Origin: Emiliania huxleyi CCMP1516
Taxonomy: Eukaryota > Haptophyta > Isochrysidales > Noelaerhabdaceae
Direction of reading: 5' to 3'
Assembly: GCF_000372725.1 (NCBI RefSeq)
Contig: NW_005202428.1
Coordinates: forward strand, 591,607-654,930
DNA length: 63,324 nt
Below are positions 28,177 to 37,828 of the stretch, one piece after another (position 1 is the stretch's first letter; every line of letters begins with the position of its first letter). The notes beneath the pieces are model-generated. The model ran no database searches. It was not told the origin of the DNA and was given only the letters and a program-made list of their open reading frames with translations. Position numbers and translations under genes: made by a program.

Positions 28177-30707
28177 TCAGATGTCGTCGTCGTCGAGGTC
28201 GAGGTCGTGGTGCGAGTTTGCCGGCGGGGCGGACCCCAGCGACGACGCGTGCGCCGCGAAGCCGCGCTGAGTGGCGCGCGAGTCGACGCTGCCGCCTGCC
28301 CCCGCCCCGGCGCCCGCAACCGTCTCCTGGCTCCACGCCTACCCCCACACGCCGGGACAGCTCGACTCTCTCCCTCGATCTCTCGGGAAAGAGAGGCCGC
28401 GCCCACTGCCTGGCTGGCCCCTGCCCGGCTGCCGGCCGGACTCGGAGAGCGGCAAGGCTGCGAGGCTGCGAAGCCGCCAAAGAGCGCCTGCGGCACGGGA
28501 CACGCCAGCGGGGCTGGAGGAGGGCGGCTCTCGGGGCGGGCGCAGCATCCCTCCCCCCCGGCCCCCGCCCCGCCCGGGCGTGCCTCGTCGTCGTCGTCGC
28601 CGTCGCCCGATGCCGCCGGCGCCCAAGCAGCACCAACCCTCCGCCCGTGCCCGCCTGTGCGCAAGGCGGTACCGCCGCCCGCCAGCGACGGGGAGGCGGC
28701 TCCAGAGCTCGAGGCGGCCGCGTCTCGTGAGAGCCGCTGCCGCAGCGGGGGCGGAGGAGGAGGCATGTACCGAGGTGCGGGCCGCGGCGGCGCGGCGGCA
28801 CGCGCGGAGCCGCCGCCAATGCCTCCGCCGCCTCCGCCGCCGCCTCCGCCACCACCACCGCCACCGCCGCCGCCTCCGCCACCGCCTCCACCTCCACCTC
28901 CGCCGCGGCGGCGAGGGGCGAGCATCGACGCGGGGTACTGGTCCATGTCCTCCGGCGGAGAAGCCTCGACACTTGCCTCGAGCCCGCCGCCTCCGAACCC
29001 ACCGCCGCTGCCGCCTCGGACGTCGCAGCCTCCGACCCAATCCCGCCCCGACTCGAGCCGGCGCAGCTCCGCCTCCTCCCCCAAATCCACGTCGCTCACC
29101 AGCCGACCCAACCGCACCCGCGCCTGGGCCGGCGGCCCGCCGCCGCCGCCGCCGCCGCCACCGCCGCCACCGCCGCCGCCCAGCCGCTCCGCCTGTGGGG
29201 GGGCAGAAGCCCGGCGTGTGAGTGGAGTGGAGGGGGCCCTGCAGAGCCGCCGCCCCCGCCGACCCGCCACCTCGCGCTCCTCGGCGACGGCGGCGGCGAA
29301 GCGGCGCGCGACCTCGGCATCGCTCGGCATCTCCCCCGGCCGAGGCTGCGGCGGCCGCGCCTGGCGCGTCGGCTGCGGCGGCTGGCGGGGCTGCTGGCGG
29401 GGCTGCTGGCGGGGCTGCTGGCGGGGCTGCGGCTGCGGCTGCGGCTGCTGCGGCTGCTGCGGCGACTGTGGCCGCGGCCGTGGTGGCGACACTGGCTGCA
29501 GCCTCGACTGCTGCGGCTGCGGCTGCGGCGGCTGCTGCTGCTGCGGCTGCTGCGGCTGCTGCGGCTGCTGCGGCTGCTGCGGCTGCTGCGGCTGCTGCGG
29601 CTGCTGCGGCTGCTGCGGCTGCTGCGGCTGCTGCGGCTGCAGCGGCTGCGAGAGGGCGGGGCGGGGCGCTGCCTCCGCCTCTGGGGGCGCTCCCGCTTGA
29701 GCTGTGCCACGGGGCGGGACAGCGTAGAGGAGGGAGGCGGACCCTGCGGGGAGGGGGGGGGGGAGCCCGAATGGAGCCAGGGGGACTTCCCCCCGAGGGG
29801 TGGGCCGAAGGGGCGGGGGGGGGNNNNNNNNNNNNNNNNNNNNNNNNNNNNNNNNNNNNNNNNNNNNNNNNNNNNNNNNNNNNNNNNNNNNNNNNNNNNN
29901 NNNNNNNNNNNNNNNNNNNNNNNGTGCGGCGACGGAGCGGATGAACGATGTCAAGTGCTGGGAACAACGCACGGTGGCGATAAGAGACACGCTGCGAGAT
30001 ATCGACCAGTTCATGACAGGTAGATCGAAGACAGGAGGAGCAGATCGGAGCGGGCGGGGCGCGCCGGGGTTGTCGCTCAGTGCCGAGGGGTGGAGCGAGC
30101 CGTTCATCTCCCCAGACTCGTCGGCGAGGAGGATGCCGGCGGCCTCAGCGGGGACGGAGTCACGCGAGATGGAGCGCACCTGAAGGGCGCGGGAGAAGGG
30201 TGCCGGAGAAGGGGTGCCGTGTCTCTCTCCTCTCTTGTGCCGTGTCTTGTGCCGTCGGGAGAGGCGGCGTCAGAGAGAGCTCACCAGGACGAGGAGCGTG
30301 TTGGGGACCACCACCGGCTTGGCCCCCTTGAGCGAAGAGAGCGAGCACGCGGCGCTGCGCACCTCGGCCAGCGACCACAGCTCCGGTACCGCGTGCCTGT
30401 CTGGCGGCGGCCAGCGTTCCACGAACGGCGGTGGCGTCGGGCGCGGAAAGAGAGACTCGAGGTGGAGGAGGGCGGCCGTCTTGCGGAAGCCTCGCCGTGG
30501 AAGTTGCTCGGGCGGAGCGCCGCCGTGTGGTAGCGCGGTGGGCGCACTCAGAAGGGCGCCCACGGGGCCGGGGATGCGCTGCGTGCCTTGCACACGCACG
30601 GCTCCACTCGGCTGTGCTGAGGCGCCGTTGCTGGGAGGAGCGGCGGCGTTGCTGCCAGAGGGACCGTAATCGTCGTCGTCGTCGAGGTCGAGGTCGCTCG
30701 CCGGCAT
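28177..30707 (-). CDS. HROB-like (DUF4539 OB-fold) homologous-recombination factor, interrupted by gap
   Basis: The start MPASDLDLDDDDDYG lies at 30707. Exon 1 (30285-30707, 141 codons) contains RIPGPVGALLSAP and ends KPVVVPNTLLVL at a GTGAGC donor. Exon 2 starts at 30179 with VRSISRDSVPAEAAGILLAD and then ESGEMNGSLHPSAL. The R-I-P-G-P-x-G motif, followed downstream by an A-x-x-L-x-D-x-(T/S)-G-E-M-x-G-(T/S)-L-H block, is the pattern of HROB, which loads the MCM8-MCM9 helicase at DNA damage (known). After the N gap come Gln/Pro-rich and Gly-rich tracts, and PSDAEVARRFAAAVAEEREV. The last exon ends PPANSHHDLDLDDDDI, echoing the N-terminal acidic motif. Exons 3 onward are not resolved, and some of the low-complexity sequence may be intronic. 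The stop position may be off by one base. Confidence 0.5.
29395..29650. repeat. (CTGCGG)n and GCTGCTGGCGGG repeats
   Basis: A hexanucleotide run, about 18 units of CTGCGG/CTGCTG, plus four GGGGCTGCTGGC units. On the reverse strand it would code Gln-Pro or Gln-Gln runs within the HROB-like gene. Confidence 0.85.
29824..29923. other. Assembly gap (100 N)
   Basis: Exactly 100 N, so a placeholder of unknown true size. It interrupts the HROB-like gene. Confidence 0.99.
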
Positions 30708-30804
30708 GATGCGGCTGCAACCGTGCCGTGACCGGGCCCGCGCGAGGCGGGACACAAACAAAAGTCGGGCCCTCTGTCAAAAAAGAAAAATGCGCGCGAT
30801 CTAT

Positions 30805-30995
30805 CTATCTAAGTGTGTTATGGCCTCCCACCGCATCGGCGCGCGCGTCGCGGGCCTCTCGCCAGCGCAGCTGTGCGCCATCATCGAGGCGCAGGCGCAT
30901 CGGCGGCGAAGGCAGCGATAGCGAGTTTGTTGTCAACTCGGTCTCGGAGCTGGGGGTTGGATGGCCGCGCCGCCGCCGCGCCGGAGGCGGCGGAG

Positions 30996-31027
<32 letters not shown>

Positions 31028-31881
31028 AGGAGGCGAGGACGAGGGTGAGGACTGAGGAGAGCGGTGATGGCCCACGCCCTGTCGGCGGGGCAGCGTGCGG
31101 GGCTGGGCTGCGTGGGCGTGGAGTGGTGATGACGATCCCCATCCGGCGAGGGGCGTGGCATGTGGCGAGGAGCCAAGGCTGGAAGCGGGTACGCGCCTGG
31201 ACCGCCACGTTCGGGCGCCGCGCCGTCGATCAGGGCGTTCGTCTCGGGGTCGTAGATGGGGTCGGTGGAGCGGGTCCACGCCTCTGCCGCGAGCAACGAG
31301 TCGGCGACGAGTTGGAGCGAGGCGGTGACAACGCAGGCCCCCGCCGTGAGGAGGGAGGGCTTGGCGTGGCCGCGCAGCAGGGAGAGCGCGAGGGCCGTGG
31401 TGAGGAGGGTGCCGGCCAGCGCGGCTGCGGGGACGTAGAACCCGCCCGGTAGCGTATCATGTGGGGCAATGCCGAACAGGGGCGGCTGGAGCGGCGGGGC
31501 CGACGGCAGAGGCGGCAAGCCCGGAGGTTGCGGCAGCAGCGGCGGCAAGGGTGGCGGCGAGGGGGGTGGCGGAGGGGCCGGAGGCGACGGGCTCGGCGGA
31601 GGGTCAGGCGGCGACGTAGGCCAGAAATTCTCGCACGCCGGCTCCAAGTCGGTGTATCCTTTCGCGTGCGCCAGCTTGCAAACGGATTGCGCGATGTGTC
31701 GGCTGCCTCGCTCGGCGGAGGCGGTGGCCGACCGGGCGACGGAGGAGTCGCCATGCCGAAGGCGGCGCCGCAAAGGGCGAGAGGCCGTTTGAGTCGCCTC
31801 CTTTTTTATTACGGCGGTCAGACGCTGTTTGCCAAAAAATATTATAAACCCCGCGCACAACACAGGATACATTCGTGACAC
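30805..31881 (-). CDS. Proline-rich (PPSP) membrane protein, exon ends uncertain
   Basis: The clearest block is SVCKLAHAKGYTDLEPACEN near residue 66, followed by a Ser-Pro/Pro-rich stretch (PPSPSPPAPPPPPSP). Two hydrophobic segments come next: YVPAAALAGTLLTTALALSL and LLTAGACVVTASLQLVADSL, with the conserved-looking DPIYDPETNALIDGAAP after them. Downstream of about 31225 another frame offers a third hydrophobic segment (VLTLVLASSAALAAAAAAAL), so an intron or frame change probably occurs there. The architecture suggests a cell-surface protein with a wall-type linker and several membrane spans; the family is unknown. The start at 31881 is the first Met of the frame and may be too far upstream. 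Confidence 0.4.
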
Positions 31882-32021
31882 GTGACTTTTGCTGAGCCTG
31901 AGGTGGTTCGCCCGGCAGGAAGATATGATAGAAGATTTTGAAATACATTTCGCAACCGTGGTGGTGAGAATGAATGAAGAACAGATGTCATGACAGATGT
32001 ATATGAGCCCGCGCGCTCAGC

Positions 32022-33614
32022 TCACTCGTCCCACACGTACTGGTGGATGAAGGGCATGTCCCACATATAGAGGCTGATGGCGAGGCGCCCAAACAGCAGC
32101 AGCACACACGTTGTGGACATGCCCTCGAGCAGGCAACGAGTGGCGTGCAGCGCCGCCAGCCCGGCGCGGCCCGAACAGATCCGTACCGTCGCTGCCGCGC
32201 GGTGGCGGATCGACGCTCGGAGCGAGGAGACCGTGCGCGGGATGCGAGGCTCCTCGGCGCCACCCACCTCGCCGCTCGCCGAGGACGCGGTGCGTCGCAT
32301 CGCCTCGCTCCGGTTGGCGCGGGAGAGGCCGAGCGTGTAGGGGAGGCCGACCATCTCCTCGGCGAGGCGCGTGCACAGCGGCGTGAGGCAGCAGAGGCCG
32401 AAGCAGGCGAGGACCAGGTTGTCGCAGGTGGCGCGCTGGCAGACAAAGAACATGAGAAACAATAGCACCAGCGCCGTCGCAGCGTGGCAAAGAGACTTCC
32501 GCTTGATGTTAACGAGGGTGTTGCGGTCGCCGGCCGCGGTGGCAAAGTTGTCAATCGCGAGCTTGTCGGCGGCGGAGAGAAGTACGTGTGGCACCTCGTC
32601 GTCGATCGTGAGGACGAAGCATACCGCGACGCCATTCAAGAGCACGCCCGTCGCGTCCACGCCCCCCTGAATGATGAGCAGCACCATGGCGAGGCTGACG
32701 CTCGGCAGCAGCGCTTCGAGCGACATCTCGAGCACGACGAAGGAGAGCGCACGCAGAGAGCGCCACGGCGGAGGGAGGAGCAGGACGCGCAGGTGCCGGT
32801 TGAGAAGCTGCTGCTGACGGTCGGCAGCGATCGCGAGGCAGACGAGTACGAACCCGGTGACGACGACCACAAAGTCGAGGGCGCCAAACTTATGGAGAGC
32901 CTCCTGCACGTGAAGGCAGTGCGAGAAGTCTTGGCTCTGGACTGAGAGCCAGGCGCTGACGAAGGGAGTACGCGAGGCGTCGACGAAGTTTTGGCACCAC
33001 TCGTACGCGCTGGCTGCGATTGGGTAGAGGTCGCCGGTGAGCGCCGGAGTGAACTCGTACGTCGTCCGGTTCCAGTGCGTGTCGAACCCCAACGCCGTCT
33101 CCACGGGGGACAGACTCCACTCTTGGTCGCCGTCGCCGACGATGTTGGCGCAGTCGGCGCAAAAGTACTGCGGCGACCGCTCGTTGACTCGGATGCACGC
33201 CGTCCCGAGGGCACAGTCTTGGTCGTAGACGCACTTTGTCCAAGCGCTGCCAAACGCGATCGAGTGCAGTGCGAAGATCTGCAGCAGCGCAAACGCCAGC
33301 GGCACAGTCGACCACAAGCACTGCGCTGACCGCTTGCGAGACACGACGGCGTGGAGAACTGCTACGCCATACAGGTTGACCGAACCTCCCTCGGCGTCTT
33401 CAGTTCTCAACGCCGTCGCCAGATCGCTCAGCCGCCCAGCGAGCCTGCGAGACTGCGCCGCAGTCGATGCGACCGGCAGCACACGCACGGACGGAACTTT
33501 TGGGCGATAGGACCTGACGTGCGAAAGGCCCCTCTTCGACTGCTCAACGGAGGTAGAGAATATGCGCTGCATGATCTCGACAGCGGGCACGCTGCGAGCC
33601 ACGCTGTCTCGCAA
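32022..33614 (-). CDS. Polytopic membrane protein of unknown family
   Basis: An intact single exon of 530 residues. An N-terminal cytosolic or targeting region of about 95 residues precedes a first span (TVPLAFALLQIFALHSIAFG). A Cys-containing loop follows (CVYDQDCALGTAC, YFCADCANI) with a possible N-glycosylation site NRT. Further spans are LDFVVVVTGFVLVCLAIAA, SVSLAMVLLIIQGGVDATGV, CHAATALVLLFLMFFVC and GMSTTCVLLLFGRLAISLYM. The Cys pairs suggest a lumenal or extracellular loop stabilised by disulfides (inference). No enzyme or transporter signature was recognised. Codon use and base composition match its neighbours. A second possible start, MQRIFSTSVE, lies 14 codons in. Confidence 0.7.
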   Translation of the reverse strand: MRDSVARSVPAVEIMQRIFSTSVEQSKRGLSHVRSYRPKVPSVRVLPVASTAAQSRRLAGRLSDLATALRTEDAEGGSVNLYGVAVLHAVVSRKRSAQCLWSTVPLAFALLQIFALHSIAFGSAWTKCVYDQDCALGTACIRVNERSPQYFCADCANIVGDGDQEWSLSPVETALGFDTHWNRTTYEFTPALTGDLYPIAASAYEWCQNFVDASRTPFVSAWLSVQSQDFSHCLHVQEALHKFGALDFVVVVTGFVLVCLAIAADRQQQLLNRHLRVLLLPPPWRSLRALSFVVLEMSLEALLPSVSLAMVLLIIQGGVDATGVLLNGVAVCFVLTIDDEVPHVLLSAADKLAIDNFATAAGDRNTLVNIKRKSLCHAATALVLLFLMFFVCQRATCDNLVLACFGLCCLTPLCTRLAEEMVGLPYTLGLSRANRSEAMRRTASSASGEVGGAEEPRIPRTVSSLRASIRHRAAATVRICSGRAGLAALHATRCLLEGMSTTCVLLLFGRLAISLYMWDMPFIHQYVWDE

Positions 33615-34537
33615 ATGCGGCTTCGACGTGCAAGCTGTCTCGCAAATTCGGCGGGGCCTAGCGCTGTAGGTTTATCTGGTATCCTTTGGTTGCGTTGTTG
33701 GCCGCGTTGAGCGAGTAAGGTTTTTTTCAATTTCTGACTTCCCATGTACTTCCCCCAATGCCTCGCACAACACTGGCCACGGGACTGGCGCGCACTGACT
33801 GACTGAGGGCCCAACTTGAGAATCGTGCTTTGAGTTGGGTTGTTTCGTGTTGGGTTGGGTTGTGGTTGGGTTGGGTTGTCCGCGTGAGGTTGGGTCGTCG
33901 GCGCGAAGGGTGAGGTCTCGACCGCCGCCGCTCACGCCAGCGGACGGCCACTGCCGGTGTTTTTGGCTTCGCCACCGTCCAAGGCGTGCGCCATGCGCTC
34001 GCCGGCATCGAGCGAGCAACGTGATCGACCGAGCGGCTTGCTGTGTGGCCGCCTTCTTGTGGCTCTCGTCGAGAGCGTTTTGCGTCCCGGCGGGTGGGAG
34101 AATGTGTGTCGTCTGAAGTGTCACTGTGTGCGTCACATCGATGTGGATAACAAGCACGGTCGATCCGTCAAAGCGATACACTCGTTCCTATCACGCTGGA
34201 AGGCTTGCACGGAGCTCTGTGCCGGCACTAACTAACACACAGGTACACAAACAACTCTAACACTCACACGTGAGTGTTAAGAGTTGTTTGGTATTGCTAA
34301 AAATCTCTCTCTCTCTCTCTCTCACGTACGTCATTTGTGGGGCCTGGTACACCTGTGAAAAAGAATTTTTACCAGCAAAACAAACAACTGTGAGTGTTGA
34401 GAGAGAGAGATTTTTATTAACCATGTGTTAGAGTGGTTTGGTATTGCTAAAAATCTCTCTCTCTCTCTCCAGCAAACTCTCCCTCGCACGACAGCGGGTA
34501 CGGGACTGGCACTACAAAGGACAATCAAAAAAGAATT
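33615..34537. other. Intergenic region with GGGTT and CT repeats and hairpins
   Basis: It contains a GGTTGGGTTGT repeat at 33836-33885, a (CT)n run at 34305-34322, and two direct copies of TTGGTATTGCTAAAAATCTC (34288-34307 and 34438-34457). Fold-back sequences are also present. No gene is supported. Confidence 0.55.
34249..34289. repeat. Near-perfect hairpin
   Basis: AAACAACTCTAACACTCAC at 34249-34267 pairs with GTGAGTGTTAAGAGTTGTTT at 34270-34289, around a 2-bp loop and one bulged base. A partial further copy (CAACTGTGAGTGTTGAG) lies at 34385. Confidence 0.8.
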
Positions 34538-35098
34538 TCATGCAACCTCCGCATGCGCAGATGCGCCCAACTCGAGCAGCTCATTCTTGTGCTCCACGTG
34601 CACCAAATTCCAGATCTCGACCACCGCGCCGCGATTGCGGCCGTACTCATCGGCTTGCAGCCGCTCGATGGTTCCCTGGAGCGAGTGTGGCGAGGCGAGA
34701 GAGGCTCAGTGGCGAGCGAGATGGGAGCAAAATACAGAGGCGCGTCGGGCGACCTTGAGCGCCGCAACTTCCCTCGCGCGCGCCTCGTCCTCCCTCGCGT
34801 CGAGCTGCGCCACCCGTGTGTCGTGGGCCTGTTGGGAGGAGCGGGGTGGATCGGCAGCGCGGCGGCGGCTCGGTCATGAGAGGAAGCGGCAAGCGGCGAC
34901 GTCAGGGTGCCGGAGAGTCGGCGAGGGGCTACCAGGGCGGAGGCGGATCGCCTGGGTCAGCGCGTTCGTCAGCGTCTCCCGATCGCCGAGCAGCGTCCTC
35001 ACCTCCTCCGGCACCGCCTCATCCTCCGGGCTGCCCGCCTCGCGCGCCGCCTCCTCCTCTGCGAGCTCCGACGCGGCCGCCTCGGGAGGTTGGGTCAA
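34538..35098 (-). CDS. Small coiled-coil protein, three exons
   Basis: Exons 34952-35098, 34754-34828 and 34538-34675, all phase 0, give 119 residues. Intron 1 is GC-AG (123 nt) and intron 2 GT-AG (78 nt). The sequence is an acidic N-terminus (MTQPPEAAASELAEEEAARE), then a continuous helix. The helix runs through EEVRTLLGDRETLTNALTQ, AHDTRVAQLDAREDEAR, TIERLQADEYGRNRGAVVEI and NLVHVEHKNELLEL. The D-R-x-T-L-x-N-A-L...AHD-x-R-V...LDA-x-ED pattern resembles axonemal coiled-coil proteins (inference, family not named). The tiny exon 2 is accepted because it alone restores the heptad pattern and both phases fit. It is divergently arranged with the ankyrin/U-box gene. Confidence 0.6.
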
Positions 35099-35198
35099 CG
35101 GACACGGTCAAGAGGGTACACGTACTGCACACGGCAAATTCTCACGCAGTGGCGTTTGGGAGGCCGATGCGCGTGGCGGCATGGGCGTGGCGCGGTAG

Positions 35199-35995
35199 TC
35201 ACGCTGGAGGGACGTGGCCGGATGGTCGAGATCCTGCTGCAGCGCGGCGTGGAGGTCAACTTGCAGAACAGCAATGGCGTCACCGCGCTGATGGCCGCCG
35301 CCGCCAACGGCCACTTCACAACCGTGCTTCGCCTGCTGCGAGCGGGCGCCGATACGACGGCGTACAATGCGGGCGGCAGGACGGCGCTGCAGATGGCCGA
35401 AGAGAGGGGCCACAGCGAGTGTGTGCGCGCCCTCGAGGAGCACGCGGCAGCGCAGGCAGTGGCGAGGGAGGTGGTGAGTGCGGCGGCAGAGGCGGAGGCG
35501 GCGCGGCATGCCGAGGCGCTGCTGGCGGAGGAGGAGGCGGAGAAGGAGAGCAAGGAGAGCAAGAAGGGGAAGAAGAAGAAGAAGGGGAAGGTCTAGAAAG
35601 GGTGGCGGGGGCGGCGCTGGGCCGTCGGCGTCGCGGGAACCCGAGGATGAGGCAGCGCTGGCGGCGGCGCTCGAGGAGAGCGCGAGGCTGGAGGAGGAGA
35701 GGCGGGAGCCCGACGAGCAAGTGCCGTCCTCTTTGGCTGCAGAGGGGCTGCTTTCGGTGGAGGAGGAGGAGCCACCGGCTGACTTCATCTGCCCGATCAG
35801 CAATCACAACCGAGATAATGAGCGACCCGGTGATGGCGGCGGACGGGCATGCTTACGAGCGGACGGCGATCGAGCGCTGGCTCGCGACCAAGTCGACGAG
35901 CCCGATGACTGGCGGCGAGCTTGAGCACATGGATGGGCCTCTCCCCGCACCACATGCTGCGCCGGATGCATCCAGGAAGCAGGTTGTGCGGCGTT
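35199..35995 (+). pseudogene. Ankyrin-repeat / U-box protein with frame breaks
   Basis: From an acceptor-like GCGGTAG at 35198 the frame reads three ankyrin repeats: TLEGRGRMVEILLQRGVEVN, then NGVTALMAAAANGHFTTVLR, then AGGRTALQMAEERGHSECVR. An Ala/Glu-rich helix and a KKGKKKKKGKV stop at 35596 follow. A second frame continues LAAALEESARLEEERREPDE to PPADFICPIS. A third frame gives ITTEIMSDPVMAADGHAYER and TAIERWLATKSTSPMTGGEL. Removing the 7-base insertion AGCAATC near 35797 would rejoin the last two frames. Another break precedes LSPHHMLRRM near 35940. Ankyrin/U-box combinations are E3 ligases (known domain roles). Either this copy is decaying or it carries assembly errors. Confidence 0.6.
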
Positions 35996-36185
35996 TTATG
36001 GGGGTGCGCGTTTGGAGGGGCGTTGTTAATGGTTCGATCCTCCCCAGAGTCGAACTGGCAGCCACTCGCACCAAGGAGGCGAGGTGTGGCTACGTGACCC
36101 GAAAAGGCCAGAGTCGGGAGCAACCCTCGAGGTGGGTCGCTCATATACTCAACAGGCATGAAAAAACAAAAAAAGCATCAATCGT

Positions 36186-36195
36186 GAATTCTTTT
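36186..36195 (+). promoter_or_regulatory. GAATTCTTTT promoter-type motif
   Basis: An AT-rich island in GC-rich sequence, 46-55 bp upstream of the HpcH/HpaI aldolase start. Similar motifs occur upstream of the SR, CLK, 47.7-kb and 53.1-kb genes. Confidence 0.35.
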
Positions 36196-36240
36196 CCGAG
36201 CTGCTCGCTGCAAAGGCGCACTGCCGGTCGTAACACAGCG

Positions 36241-37649
36241 ATGCAGGCACTCCTGTGCCGACGACCTCGAGCTGCGCTCCGCCACCTCCCGCCGGCCACC
36301 CGCGCTTATCTCGCCGCAGGACAGCAGCAGGTCGCGCCGTCCGGCGCGCGCGCCAAGATCGCCGCCTGGATCGTCGGCGGCTCACCGCTGTACACCGAGG
36401 TCATCGCACGGCAAGGCTTTGACGCCGTCGTGGTGGACCAGCAGCACGGCACCGGCGAGGTGGTGCCGCTGCTGCAGGCGATCGACGCCGCGCGCGACGC
36501 GGCAGGTAACGCGCCGCTCGCCGTCGTCCGCATCGAAGAGCTCTCCGACGGCGCGATCGCCAAGGCGCTCGACGCCGGCGCCGCCGCCCTCATCTGCCCG
36601 ATGATCAACTCGGTGGAGGAGTGCGAGGCCTTTGTGCGAGCGACCAAATTCCCACCCGCCGGGCACCGGTCGTACGGCCCACACCGCGCAGCGCTGGGGT
36701 GGGAGGGCAGCCGGGGCGACTGGACTCGGGCGTCGAACACGTGCGTGCAGAGTTTTGCGATGCTTGAGACACGAGGCGCGGCGGAGTAGCCGAGCCTCCC
36801 CATGGCCTTCCAACGCCGCATCGTACTGGCCGCGGTCCTAGAGCTGCGATCCTGGCCGCGCACGCACCGAGATGCAGCACAGGAGTCTCCCCATATCTCC
36901 CCATATCTCCCCATATCTCGCCACCTCGAGATGCAGCACATGCGTCTCGCATTGCATTGCCTCTCGGCGGCTCCCTGGCTGCTCCTCGCCGGAAGCGACC
37001 GTTCCTGGAGCCTTGCTGCAGGCGCGCTCGAGGACCTGGACGCGATCCTGAGCGTGGACGGGCTCAGCGGCATCTTCGTCGGGCCTAACGACTTGGTGCG
37101 AGATATGGGGAGATATGGGGAGATATTCATCGGTCCTAACGACTTGGTGCGCGGCGGACGTCGGCTCCCGAGCGAGAGCGCCCTATGAGGGGGGAGAGCG
37201 CCCCAGTGTTCGGGACAGAACCAGTATCACCCCGAGCTAGAGCGCCCCACGGGTCGGGACAGGACCACTCTGCGCCACTCCCGAGCACACCGCCACACCG
37301 CCACCGCCACCGCCACCGCCCACGGCACCGCCACCGCCAGCAGCGGCACCGCCACCGGCGCGGCACCGGGCTCGCGGAGACCTGCCTCCGCCTGCTCCCT
37401 TGCGCACAGGGCCTTGCGCTCGGCCACGACCCGACCGACTCGCCCGAGGGAGAGGTGCTGGAGGCGGTGCGCCACGCTCTCCGCCTCGCTCACGCACACG
37501 GACGGCAGGCGGCCATCTTTTGCGCCGACCCCGCCACCGCGCGCCGCATGGCCGACGAGGGTTTCGACCTCGTCGTCGCCGGGATCGACCTGGGATGGGC
37601 TGCGAGCGGCGCGGCCAGCGCTCTCGCGGGAGTAAGGGGCGCGTCCTAA
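36241..37649 (+). CDS. HpcH/HpaI-family aldolase, mitochondrial-type N-terminus, three exons
   Basis: Exons 36241-36775, 37022-37095 and 37410-37649 join in frame to 282 residues, close to bacterial relatives plus a leader. Intron 1 is GC-AG and intron 2 GT-AG. The family cleaves or condenses 2-keto-3-deoxy acids with a divalent metal (known). Landmarks are GFDAVVVDQQHG, LLQAIDAARD, VRIEELSDGAIAKALDAGAA, LICPMINSVEECEAFV and YPP-like FPPAGHRSYGPHRAALGW. Across the joints come FAMLETRG/ALEDLDAIL and FVGPNDL/GLALGHDP, ending in ADEGFDLVVAGIDLGW. The first 25 residues (MQALLCRRPRAALRHLPPAT) are Arg-rich and amphipathic, as for a mitochondrial signal. Intron 1 holds CCCATATCTC units. Intron 2 holds GATATGGGGA units and a copy of the exon 2 end. 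Confidence 0.85.
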
Positions 37650-37828
37650 CAGCGAGCGGGCTTCCTAGCCTACGCCGGGCCTCGCCGGCTCGATGGTGGA
37701 CGATTTTTTACATAGAACATGAATACACAAAAAGGTAAAGTAAGGTAGGTTTTGGTAAGGTAAATTTCTCCACACATCACACAAAGTGATCTGCGTTCTT
37801 TCTTTCAAGCCGGAAGCGCCGGCTCCGC

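Noticed and set aside
28162..29700. 512-codon plus-strand ORF with Cys/Gly runs
   Set aside because: The runs come from the CTGCGG repeat; the reverse strand carries the coherent HROB-like gene.
34816..36789. 657-codon plus-strand ORF spanning several genes
   Set aside because: It crosses the antisense of the coiled-coil gene, out-of-frame ankyrin sequence, part of a U-box and the first exon of the aldolase. It is a chance fusion of open frames, though its last part is the genuine aldolase frame.
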